Shown: positions 1 to 8,465 of the stretch, piece after piece
Layout of the letters: every line of letters starts with the position of its first letter
How positions within the stretch are numbered: position 1 is the first letter of the stretch
Source: Symbiodinium natans
Lineage: Eukaryota > Sar > Dinophyceae > Suessiales > Symbiodiniaceae
Direction: 5' to 3'
DNA: 42,500 nt
Assembly (NCBI GenBank): GCA_905221605.1
Contig: CAJNDS010002301.1
Coordinates: 1,243,192 to 1,285,691 of the forward strand
Notes under the pieces: generated by a model
Database searches by the model: none
Seen by the model: the letters and a program-made list of their open reading frames with translations, nothing else
Told to the model about the DNA's origin: nothing
Made by a program: the position numbers and the translations under genes

Positions 1-3000
1 CAGAAGCTTCGTACAGAGCTGCAGTTGGGGTGCGCCACGGGGGGCGGGGGGGCGGGGGGGAGGTTCGGCTCTGGATTGTGGCCTTCTTGTTTAGGGTTTT
101 GGGTTGGTGCCACAGTTGGGGGGTGGGGGGGGTTCTTGTTGAAAGGATTTGAGGCTTTGAGGCCTTCTTGTTTGGCAATTATCGAATGGTTGGTCGTTTT
201 AAGGGCTATCGCGCTTCGTTCGAGGTTATGGGATTCAGGGCGGTGGGGTTTGAGTGAACCCATCGCGGGTGGTTTTTTGAAGGGAGTTTAGGGTTTTCGG
301 GCCTTATTGCAGCTCGTTCTTCTTCCGCGCGCGCTTTTGGGCCAGCCAAGTGGTCAGCGCAGGTACATCGTTCAAGCCTTTCCGTGGGTGAACGAGCACA
401 TCTGCGGATTCTCCGTTCTCGCGTCTCATTCTGCACTGGAGCTCGCATTTGCAGACATCACGAAGGATGATCTTTTCATGATGACCGTTCGAAGACGATG
501 CCCTAAACACCGAAGCAACTGCCGTCCTGTTTGGGGGCTTAGGGTTTCGGGTTTAGGGGCTTAGGGTTCAGGGTTTAGGGCTTAGGGTTAGGGTTTAGGG
601 TTTAGGGGTTAAGGTTTAGGGTAATAATCACCTACTGCGCAGGGTGTTGGGTGTTCGGTTTCGGGGGCACCAGGGGCTCCTACAAACGTAAACCCTGCCA
701 TTCAAGGATGAAGACTGCCCCCACCGGCCTTGAATCATTGAAGGTCTAAGGTTTAGGGTTTAGGGTTTAGGGTTTAGGGTTTAGGGTTTAGGGTTTGGGG
801 CTTATAAAGGGTTTAGGGTTTAGAGCTTAGGGCAAGACCGAAGTGAGACATATACAAGCCCCAGAGTTTTATGAGACATGAAACACCCCTTGAACTTCAA
901 GCCCCTAAACCCTTTCAAGCCCAAACCCCTAACCCCCAACCCCAGACCCCAAACCCCAACCCCAAACCCCAAACCCTAAACCCTAAACCTTGAACAAAAA
1001 GTATGTAGCAAGACGAGACATCATGAACATAGTCGCCAAGGTCCAGGGCCCCCGTGAGCATCCCCAAAAAGTGGACGAGCTCATCGAATCTTGGCTGGAG
1101 GACTTCGGAGAGGAGCTCGAGGCGCGCAAGGGTTTAGGGTTTAGGGTTTAGGGTTTAGGGTTTAGGGTTTAGGGTTTAGGGTTTAGGGTTTAGGGTTTAG
1201 GGTTTAGGGTTTAGGGTTTAGGGTTTAGGGTTTAGGGTTTAGGGTGTCTCCAGACAAAATATGTACAGCAAACCCCCAGAGAAATTGGAACATCAGTCTC
1301 ATCATACCCCCAGAATTTCTAAAGGGAATCCCAGCTCTAGTCATCCTTACGCCATGTTCCAACTTTCTGGAGGTAACTCCACCTGAAATTACAAAAAGGG
1401 TTTCAAAGTACAAGTTCCACATGACCAGGGTAAATTTCAATTCTTTGAAGGACGGCTGCAACAGTAGCGTGGTAGCTTACTCTTTGAGCTTTCTCTCTTG
1501 GTAGAAGTTTGGGGGGTCTTGGGGGTTGTTTGGAGGACCCTATGGTGGGTGTTGGGTTTAGGGCTTCAGGTTCCGGAGTAGGACCGACTACAGCGCAGGA
1601 GGTGGTGTTGCTTGTGCATGGGCTCCCTCTTCCCTTCGTTAGCCTCGACGTTCCTGGGGCTTAGGGTTCTGGGTTTAGGGTTTAGGGCCCTAAATCCCAA
1701 ACCCTAAACCCCAAACCCTAAACCCTAAACCCTAAACCCTAAACCCTAAACCCTAAACCCTAAACCCCACACCGGATGCCCTGAACCATCAACTCTCTCA
1801 AAATCCACCCTGTAGAGTTGCAGGCCATGACGGATGAGGACTTCCAAAACAATGTGGAGGAGCCTCAGCGGATTTACACATGGGGGTTTAGGGTTTAGGG
1901 CTTGCGAAAAGAAGGGACCCACCCAATATAGACCCCAAGTACTTGGGCCCCCTTTTCAATAAGGACCCCAATAAGGTACCCCCTAAATTCGGAAACCCCC
2001 CATGCTGCGTTGTGGTGCCAAGGTAGTACAATGGTTGGAGGCTTAGGGTTTAGGGTTTAGGGTTTAGGGTTTAGGGGCTTAGGGTTTAGGGCTTAGGGTT
2101 AGGGTTTAGGGTTTAGGGTTTAGGGTTTAGGGCTTAGGGCTTAGGGCTTAGGGTTTAGGGTTTAGGGTAATGTTCCGAGACATGTTGGACTGCAAGGCTT
2201 TGGTCAACGAGCGCACGCAGCGATATTCGCGGCTTCTGCAAGAGGCCAGTGGTTCTTTAACACTTGGCCAGTTGTCCAAGAGGTGTCTTTTCCTGTTGCA
2301 GGGTCTTGCTCTACAAATCTAGGGATGGCTGTCTGCGGGTCTGCAACTTATCGTTCGGAGGAATGGAGTGCGATTGCTGTGCTGAAATTCAGGGCTCTGC
2401 TGGCTGCGTGTGGAATCATGTGGTGTTCACATATAGCTGCAATGCACGGGCACGCTTCAAAGCCTAGCGACGCGGTCGGAACAAAATGCTGCCAATCGGT
2501 TTTCAGGCCCCACTAAACCCAAAACTCTAAACCCTAAACCCTAAACCCTACACCCCAAACCCTAAACCCTAACCCTAAACCCTAAACCCTAAACCCTAAA
2601 CCCTAAACCCTAAACCCTAAACCCTAAACCCTAAACCCTAAACCCTAAACCCTAAACCCTAAACCCTAAACCCTAACCCTCAACCCTCAACCCTCAACCC
2701 GCAACCCTCAACCCTCAACCCTCAACCCTAAACCTATGCCTTCTTGGGAGGCCCCCTAGACCTGCAGATTCCTTCATTGCCTACAGGGCGCCAAAAAAAC
2801 GCCAAGCCCGTCCTAGTCTTGAGACAGGACCATAGTTCTTGCTGCAGCAACTCTATCTCCGGTGAGCTTTATGGCAAGCTTTAGCCCTCAAGCCCCAGAA
2901 ATAGCGCCTGAAACCCTAAACTCCTACGCTCCTAAAGGTGCATGAACCTGCGGAAGCCTCAAATTGCGATTTCGCAGGTCACCCGACACTGGGCGGAGAT

Positions 3001-4912
3001 TTTGCCTCGGCGCTACAAGCTGCTGGACTTCATCGCCCTGATTCTGTCTGTTTAGGGTTTAGGGCTTAGGGTTGGGGGTTTAGGGTTTAGGATTTAGGGC
3101 TTAGGGTATAGGGTTTAGGTTAGGTCGTCATCATGTTACCATTCCTTGCCATGGCCACCCTCGGTTTCTAGGTTTCCTTTCCGCCGCCACTGCTGGCTGG
3201 TGAAGACCTGCTGCCGGGCCCTACCCACTTGCAAGAAACTACGGATGCTCAGTGGATTTCTATTCTCGGCTTTGGCATGTCTGGCCCTACCTGACCAGTG
3301 GCCACTGAACAGTATGTTGTTTCTTGCACTTGCACAGGTAGGTCCCTCTTCCTCTGCAGAGGAGAGATCACGCCCCCGAGGTCCATATTGTTTTGGGTCC
3401 TCATTTTCAGGGTGCGGTACTATGTAGGGGACCAAAAGGGGAGCCTAATTTAGAAACGACCCATATCATAGGAATCCTTCGTAGCTCTTGTAACTCTGCC
3501 CCTGAAGAGTCCATGACGTGGTGCCATATGCACCCTAACCCTAAGCCCTAGTCCCAAAACCCTAAACCCTGAACCCTGAACCCTAAATCCTAAAACTCCA
3601 AAAACCCTTTAAGCCCGGAGGCGATGCAATTGCCTCGAAGGTTCTAGGTCGTCTACGCCGCAATCCCTAAACCCCAAACCCCAAACCCTAAACCCCTAAA
3701 CCCTAAACCCTAAACCCTAAACCCGAAACCCGAAACCCTAAACCCTAAACCCTAAACCCTAAACGCCAGGTTCCAGCGTGTGGTGGAGTCCACAGAGGCC
3801 CTGAAGGCCGTGAAGAAAGAGGAGGTGGCCGCCTTCTTCAAGGCGCAACGGGTTTAGGGTTTAGGGTTTAGGGTTTAGGGTTTAGGGTTTCGGGTTTAGG
3901 GTTTAGGGTTTAGGGTATTTGGGGTATTTGGGGTATTTGGGGTTTAGGGTGTGCGAGGGTTTAGGGTTTAGGGGTTCCGGTTTCGCGTTTAGGGTTTAGG
4001 GTTTGGGGTTTGGGGTTTAGGGTTTAGCGTTTCGGGTGTACGAGGGTTTAGGGTTTAGGGGTTAGGGTTTCGGGTTTAGGGTTAGGGTTGCAGGGTTCCA
4101 GGGTTGCAGGGTTGCAGGGTTGCAGGGTTGCAGGGTTGAGGGTTCAGGGCTTAGGGTACTTCGTAAGGCGTGTGTTTTCAGGCTCTTGGAGCCCTATGAG
4201 CTGCGACGACAGATGAGACTCCCAAACACCTCCTGGACGTTGTGGAAGTAGCAGGACTTGTCATCCGTGCGCCTTGCTCTTTGTTCGTGAGGAGTACCTT
4301 GCGAAGGGCGCCCCATCTAGACGGAAGTTGAGCATTCGCGTCCTGGGCACCACGGCAGAGGGGAAGTGCCTTGGTCCGTTTGTGCACGTTGAATGCGCTG
4401 TGCTCGAAGGCAGCTATTCGGCTGCTGCTGTCTGGTATGGTGTTTGTCATAGATTCAGTCCGTCAGAGCCACGCGCACCTCATGCAGTAAGTAAAGCGTT
4501 GGCCAAACAGGCGAAGCCCACCCTGAAATCGTGTACCGACGTGCTCTTCTACGTCGCAGAAAAATACCATGCTAGAGCTGGGCTTCAACACCCCCTAAAC
4601 CCTAAACCCTAAACCTTAAACCTTGAGCCCTAAACCCCAAACCCTATAAGCCCTATAAACCCTATAAACCCTATAAACCCTATAAACCCTATAAACCCTA
4701 TAAACCCTATAAACCCTATAAACCCTATAAACCCTATAACCCTGTAAACCCTAAACCCTAACCCTAAACTCTAAACCCTAGCTATGAGGAAGAGCGATGA
4801 CATCGGGGAGTCCGACACGGTGCTCACCAACGTCCATGAGCTGCGGGACTTCCACGGCCGCACGGAGTCCTATCCCCCACTCCTCCCTGCGGAGATGCCA
4901 GCGATCGCCTGA
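1..4912 (+). CDS. M16 zinc metallopeptidase, insulin-degrading-enzyme type, 3' half in nine exons
   Basis: Exons read by eye: 1-29, 363-420, 1041-1121, 1824-1859, 2197-2244, 2978-3018, 3770-3842, 4292-4354 and about 4782/4793-4912 (TGA 4910-4912). Joined, they give an uninterrupted chain that follows the C-terminal half of insulin-degrading enzymes almost without gaps: QKLRTELQLGYIV, then VDELIESWLEDF, AMTDEDFQNNVEALV, TRHWAEI, KKEEVAAFF, KGAPSRRKLSIRV and a C-terminus with VLTNVHELRDF. Exon phases agree for the first eight exons; the exon 8/9 junction is unresolved. Family knowledge: these are large clamshell peptidases that degrade short peptides, with a catalytic HxxEH motif in the N-terminal half, which here lies left of the window. 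Intron donors are GT (first), GC (second, third, fifth, sixth, seventh) and GA (fourth). All introns end in AG. Seven introns contain TTTAGGG or CCCTAAA arrays. Family assignment is firm; exact exon ends are inferred from alignment to the family and could shift by a codon. Confidence 0.87.
30..362 (+). other. M16 gene intron 1 (GT-AG)
   Basis: Opens with GTGCGCC and ends GCGCAG. It is G-rich at its start and carries only single TTTAGGG-like units, not a long array. Splicing it joins codons LG and Y in the conserved QLGYIV stretch. Confidence 0.7.
539..622 (+). repeat. TTTAGGG array, degenerate, in M16 intron 2
   Basis: About eleven TTTAGGG-like units with GGCTTAGGG and GGGGTT variants. A second array follows at 746-800 in the same orientation, and a degenerate CCCTAAA/CCCCAAA array in the opposite orientation at 905-988. 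The intron (421-1040, GC-AG) therefore contains arrays of both orientations. Confidence 0.9.
1131..1246 (+). repeat. near-perfect TTTAGGG array, M16 intron 3
   Basis: About sixteen nearly perfect TTTAGGG units. It begins nine bases after the inferred GC donor at 1122, so the array almost touches the upstream exon. Confidence 0.95.
1660..1768. repeat. head-to-head TTTAGGG / CCCTAAA arrays
   Basis: A short TTTAGGG array runs directly into a longer CCCTAAA array; the junction near 1680-1692 reads TTTAGGGCCCTAAA, a perfect palindrome. The two arms could fold into a hairpin in the pre-mRNA. It lies in M16 intron 3, upstream of the exon at 1824. Confidence 0.88.
1905..2005 (+). mobile_element. short GC-rich dispersed element, family E
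   Basis: C-rich segment with paired 'GGACCC', 'CCCCAATAAGG' and 'CGGAAACCCCC' motifs that recur at 20741-20838, 28250-28345, 29063-29130, 33277-33365 and 39590-39760. It sits in M16 intron 4 between a short TTTAGGG run and the array at 2040. No ORF. Confidence 0.5.
2037..2170 (+). repeat. TTTAGGG array, M16 intron 4
   Basis: About eighteen units, mixing TTTAGGG with CTTAGGG. It ends 27 bases upstream of the exon that starts at 2197. Confidence 0.93.
2512..2735 (-). repeat. long CCCTAAA array, M16 intron 5
   Basis: About thirty units of CCCTAAA, turning at the right end into a run of CCCTCAA units (2675-2728). The switch from one variant to a homogenised block of another suggests local expansion by slippage or unequal exchange. 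Confidence 0.95.
3050..3125 (+). repeat. degenerate TTTAGGG array, M16 intron 6 left
   Basis: About nine TTTAGGG-like units beginning 32 bases after the inferred donor at 3019. The middle of the same intron (3126-3530) is unique sequence in which no convincing coding frame was chosen. Confidence 0.85.
3536..3768 (-). repeat. CCCTAAA arrays, M16 intron 6 right
   Basis: Two blocks (3536-3612 and 3663-3765) with unique sequence between. The second runs to within about five bases of the exon, the splice acceptor reading ...CTAAACGCCAG. Confidence 0.93.
3851..4160 (+). repeat. mixed TTTAGGG array with TATTTGGGG, TTTCGGG and TTGCAGGG variants, M16 intron 7
   Basis: Starts eight bases after the GC donor at 3843. 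It contains homogenised variant blocks, including GGTATTTG units (3914-3945) and TTGCAGGG units (4085-4140). The TTGCAGGG block repeats an AG splice-acceptor-like motif five times. Confidence 0.92.
4594..4781 (-). repeat. CCCTAAA array with CCCTATAAA block, M16 intron 8
   Basis: Short CCCTAAA runs flank about eleven units of the 9-bp variant CCCTATAAA (4643-4740). The array ends ACCCTAG directly at the last exon, so the repeat itself may supply the splice acceptor. Confidence 0.93.
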
Positions 4913-4921
4913 TGCTTCTGA

Positions 4922-4990
4922 AGGTCTAGGGTTTAGGGTTTAGGGTTTAGGGTTTAGGGTTTAGGGTTTAGGGTTTACGGTTTAGGGTAG
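4922..4990 (+). repeat. TTTAGGG array just after the M16 stop codon
   Basis: About nine units starting ten bases beyond the TGA at 4910-4912, so it lies in the 3' untranslated or downstream region rather than in a demonstrated intron. Confidence 0.9.
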
Positions 4991-5025
4991 CTCGTTAAAA
5001 AAACCGGGACCTTCAAGACTCGAAG

Positions 5026-5598
5026 TTTCCACGACGTGGATCCTCGATGTTTTCATAGCTCCGGACCTCCCAGCCCAGCTGCATGAATCGACCGAAGCTC
5101 CTTGACGTCTACGGCAGGCGCCCGACCCGATACAAATTTCGATTCTACACTGTATACTAAACCCTAAACCCAAAACCCTAAACCCTAAACACTGTTTGCG
5201 AGTGCTCTTGCTCATGCAGCTGGTGCTGGGTAGTGCTGGGTGCTTCTGAGGGTTTGCAACCTCACGAGCCAGGCCAAACCAATATCACCCCCCGCGTGCG
5301 CAGACTGGGCCTGATGAAAACCTGTCGGAGTGGCATCCGCAACCTCGACGCAACGCTCAAGATATCCGATCTAAGCCCCTAACCTGCACCCCAAGCCCTA
5401 GTTTCCCAACCCCTAAACCTCTGAAGCTTCAGCTCAACCTTTAACCTAAATACTCACTGAACGCGACTAAGCCCGCTGTGCACCAGAGAAAGACCTACTT
5501 GGACCAGCGGTGAAACCCCATTGCACATCCTTCCGAGGCCTCAAAAGCCCGAGAGCACATGTCCAAGGGGGAGCAGGCCACGCACGATCCTCTGGTTG
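5026..5598 (+). CDS. candidate coding fragments, unassigned
   Basis: Three unique islands between repeats have open plus-strand frames with coding-like third positions: about 5026-5096 (LDVFIAPDLPAQLHE), 5304-5360 after a GCGCAG acceptor (GIRNLDATLK), and about 5536-5598 (KAREHMSKGEQATHD). No family was recognised. They may be exons of one plus-strand gene downstream of the M16 gene, but phases were not shown to connect, and the islands could be untranslated sequence. Confidence 0.25.
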
Positions 5599-5683
5599 TT
5601 CTGGGTTGTCAGGCCTGGTAGGCCTTTGGATTCATGGGCTTCTGATGACTTAGGCTTTCTTATAGGGTTGCTTGAACCTTGAA

Positions 5684-5798
5684 CCCTAAACCCTAAACCC
5701 TAAGCCCTAAACCCTAAACCCTAAACCCTAAACCCTAAACCCTAAACCCTAAACCCTAAACCCTAAACCCTAAACCCTATAAACCCTGAACCCTAAAG
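5684..5798 (-). repeat. CCCTAAA array
   Basis: About fifteen units, the last ones CCCTATAAA and CCCTGAA. It is followed by an open segment ending in TAG (5814-5850) that is too short to call. Confidence 0.93.
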
Positions 5799-5922
5799 TT
5801 GAAGTTCCGGCCCTGCAGGCTTTGAAGCCATCCTGGATGTCTTTGAAATTTAGCCTCTGCCTCGAAGAGCAGCATCGCGTCCCTGTCCCTACATGCCCCT
5901 ACAGCATGCACCTATACCTGTA

Positions 5923-6018
5923 GAAATATATATATATATAGATATATAGATATATCAGGTGGTGTACCAACATATATATATATATATGTTTGTATCTGTA
6001 TACATATATATATATGCA
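5923..6018. repeat. TA-rich microsatellite
   Basis: Imperfect (TA)n with GATA and TATG steps. The open frames across it are rich in Tyr, Ile and His and are repeat artefacts. Confidence 0.9.
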
Positions 6019-6720
6019 CATGTACATACCATAGAGGCGCATGATGAGATAGTGAGCCTCTCGGGCCGGCAAATACCATCGCCCCCCCGCGAGTAGTGTG
6101 CCATGCGCCTTGCAACTCCTTCTGATTCGAAGGGGGTGCAGGGGTTTAGGGTTTAGGGTGTAGGGATTTGGGCTTGGCAGCCCAGCGGCGCCTTTGTTTT
6201 CCTTTCTTTGGCTGCCCTGCAAAGTAACCAACCCCAAGAAGCATATCCCTATTATAGCCAAGTGGGGGAAGCTATATAGGGCACATAGATCCTTAAAGGA
6301 CCAGTCAGAATAGACTTGAGGTCCGGATCACCTGACGGCGTCCATGGAATTCTCGCAGGCAGGGAGCGAACTTTCAAATCTAGCGATGTGGGGTTTACGA
6401 TAATCAGGGACCCTAAGATCAGTTCGCAGGCTCCCCTTATACTAAGGAGCCCCCACCCCCCCCCCCCCTCCACTTCCCATCCCCTCTCCAACAAAAACAC
6501 ACCCGCTTGACATCATCCACGGGTGGGAGCAACAGCCCATGGTGTTTAGTCGACTTGCCGTACCAGAACAGTTCTCAATATTCGTCCTGACATGGTATGA
6601 CTGTCGTGCTAGGAAAGTACCCCACGAACCCCAGGCCCTAGAGCCTAAACCCTAAAGCCCCAAAACCCTTAAGCTCTAGGAGGCTTCGTGTTCTAGGTCT
6701 CCCTCCCAGCGGCCTGAGAG
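6019..6720. other. no assignable gene
   Basis: Unique sequence with a short TTTAGGG run (6140-6160) and a poly-C tract (about 6460). Open frames exist on both strands but none shows clear codon bias or a recognisable motif. Confidence 0.4.
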
Positions 6721-6734
6721 GCGGCAACCCAGTT

Positions 6735-6785
6735 TCGGGCGGCCAACATGCTGCAAGAGTCTGTGGGCAGCCCTGTCTCCGATGG
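6735..6785 (+). CDS. candidate exon, unassigned
   Basis: A short island with the frame AANMLQESVGSPVSDG between a CCCAG acceptor-like site and the repeat block at 6790. GC-rich third positions favour coding. There is no family match and no phase-linked neighbour. Confidence 0.25.
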
Positions 6786-6787
6786 TC

Positions 6788-7074
6788 CGGGTTTTAGGGT
6801 TTCAGGGTTTTAGGGTTCTAGGGTTTTAGGGTTCTAGGGTTTTAGGGTTTTAGGGTTATTTTAGGGTTTTAGGGGTTTTGGGGTTAATTAAGGGTTTTAG
6901 GGTTAATTTGGGGTTTTTAGTTTTGGGGTTTTGGGGTTTCGGGGTTTTGGGGTTTTGGGCTTTTGGGCTTTTGGGCTTTTGGGCTTTTGGGGTTTTGGGG
7001 TGTTGGGGTGTTGGGGTGTTGGGGTTTTGGGGTTTTGGGTTTTTGGGGTTTTGGGGTTTTGGGGTTTCAGGTTC
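6788..7074 (+). repeat. TTTTAGGG / TTTTGGGG degenerate array
   Basis: About thirty-five units of variant repeats: TTTTAGGG at the left, then GGGGTTTT, GGGCTTTT and GGGGTGTT blocks. The variants are grouped into homogeneous runs. Both strands are open for long stretches (Gly/Phe/Leu-rich on plus, Pro/Lys/Asn-rich on minus); these are artefacts of the repeat. Unlike the other arrays, the dominant unit here is 8 bp with four T residues. Confidence 0.9.
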
Positions 7075-7407
7075 AATGCTTGATGGCTCTCCCGGCATAG
7101 CGGCTCCGCATTCCTCTGCAAGGTTCGGTCTTATGGGCCCATGTACTTATGTACTTAGTAGCTGAGTGAGCACACTTTACACTTTTTGCGATACTAGAAT
7201 CCCCTATAGAACTGAAATTGTACACTCTTTTGGGGCTTATGAACTTATAGCAACTCAGTATAGCATACTGCATACTATACGATCTTTCTGTAGCCATCAG
7301 CTCTTCCGGCAACGCGCCGGTCAGTGCAGCTTTCGCACGGCACAAGTCCCCTTCGAATTTTCCCTAGGCCGATGCTTGGGCCAAGTCCGGGGAGATGAAG
7401 GCCCAGA

Positions 7408-7492
7408 CCTAAACCCTAAACCCTACACCCTAAACCCTAAACCCTAAACCCTAAACCCTAAACCCTAAACCCTAAACCCTAAACCCTAAACC
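7408..7492 (-). repeat. CCCTAAA array
   Basis: About twelve units. The segment to its left (7329-7405) has an open plus frame (VPFEFSLGRCLGQV) of uncertain status. Confidence 0.93.
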
Positions 7493-7613
7493 GAAGCTAT
7501 GAGAACACTTGAAGATTTAGGGTGTCAGGTGTGGAGCAGAGGTGGCTTCAGGGTTAAGGTCCGGAGTCTGCAGTCTTTGGGCCTTGGCATGTGTCGGTAT
7601 CAAGGATTTAGTT

Positions 7614-7703
7614 TAGGGTTTAGGGTTTAGGGCTTAGGGTTTAGGGTTTAGGGTTTAGGGTTTAGGGTTTAGGGTTTAGGGTGTAGGGTTTAAGGTTTAG
7701 GGG
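7614..7703 (+). repeat. TTTAGGG array
   Basis: About twelve units, opposite in orientation to the array 120 bp to its left. Confidence 0.93.
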
Positions 7704-7712
7704 CCTTTTGGC

Positions 7713-7791
7713 AGCTGGACTCTCCATCAGGAGCAGCTGCATGACCTCTTTGGCGCTGGCAGGGCGTGCGCCAGCAAAGTCAGTCACATGC
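7713..7791. CDS. candidate exon, strand ambiguous
   Basis: Both strands are open and both look coding. The plus frame reads HQEQLHDLFGAGRA; the minus frame reads TDFAGARPASAKEVMQLL. On the minus strand the adjacent family G element ends CTACTACTAG, which could act as the acceptor. The minus frame loosely resembles the end of a protein kinase domain, too weakly to assign. Confidence 0.3.
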
Positions 7792-7890
7792 CTAGTAGTA
7801 GAGTAGGTAACCTTTAACCTTTTTGGGTTAGTAGATCCCCCTTAGAATCCCAAAGGTTAACCTTTAACACCCCGACGTACTGGACAACTA
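7792..7890. mobile_element. family G element, copy 1
   Basis: About 99 bp bounded by TAGTAGTAGAGTAG and CTGGACAACTA, with internal inverted repeats TAACCTTTAACCTTT and AAAGGTTAACCTTTAA. A second copy lies at 9165-9267 with the same ends. No ORF. Confidence 0.75.
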
Positions 7891-8167
7891 AGCATGTCAA
7901 TCGCGAACCATACGCTGCCCAGCCTGACAGCGTTTTATACAACAGTGTCTTGAGTGTTTATGTTTATAAACACTATCATCATGACAGCCTTCGATGGGCC
8001 TGTCCAGCCTGCTGCAGAGGCCTGCATGTCCTGAAAAAAAAGCCATTCGCCCTGGGAGCCATGTGAGCCCTAAAGGTACGAAAGCGCGGGCAGCATCTGT
8101 GATGGAATCGGACCTGGCGGAGCCCAAGCAGCCATGATGCACTGGCAGAAGGCGAGGTAGCAGAGGG

Positions 8168-8290
8168 CTGTGTATATGTATGTATATATATATATGTATG
8201 TATGTGCAGATGTATTGTGTGTCGAGCAACTGGTTCAAGTATGTACGTCTGTATACATATGTGTATATATATATACACATACATATGTTT
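8168..8290. repeat. TA/TATG microsatellite
   Basis: Imperfect TATATG repeats, interrupted by unique sequence at about 8210-8245. Tyr/Val/Cys-rich frames here are artefacts. Confidence 0.88.
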
Positions 8291-8465
8291 GTTGTTTGTG
8301 TGTGTTTTTCACGTTCGCACCACTTTCCCAGCTTCGAGCGTCGTGGGCAAACTTGTCGCCAGGGTTTGCGGCTTACGGTTTATAGAGGGATCTTTGAGAA
8401 CTCCCCGGCGGGATGGCGTTGTGCGATATAGCTATGGAGTTTGAGAGACACTTGCCGTGGAACAG

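Noticed and set aside
1665-1690. Restriction-like palindrome as a regulatory site
   Set aside because: The GGGCCC palindrome is simply the junction of two opposed telomere-like arrays.
6856-7165. Long open frames rich in Gly/Phe/Leu (plus) and Pro/Lys/Asn (minus)
   Set aside because: They are direct translations of GGGTTTTG-type repeats, open because the unit lacks stops in those frames.
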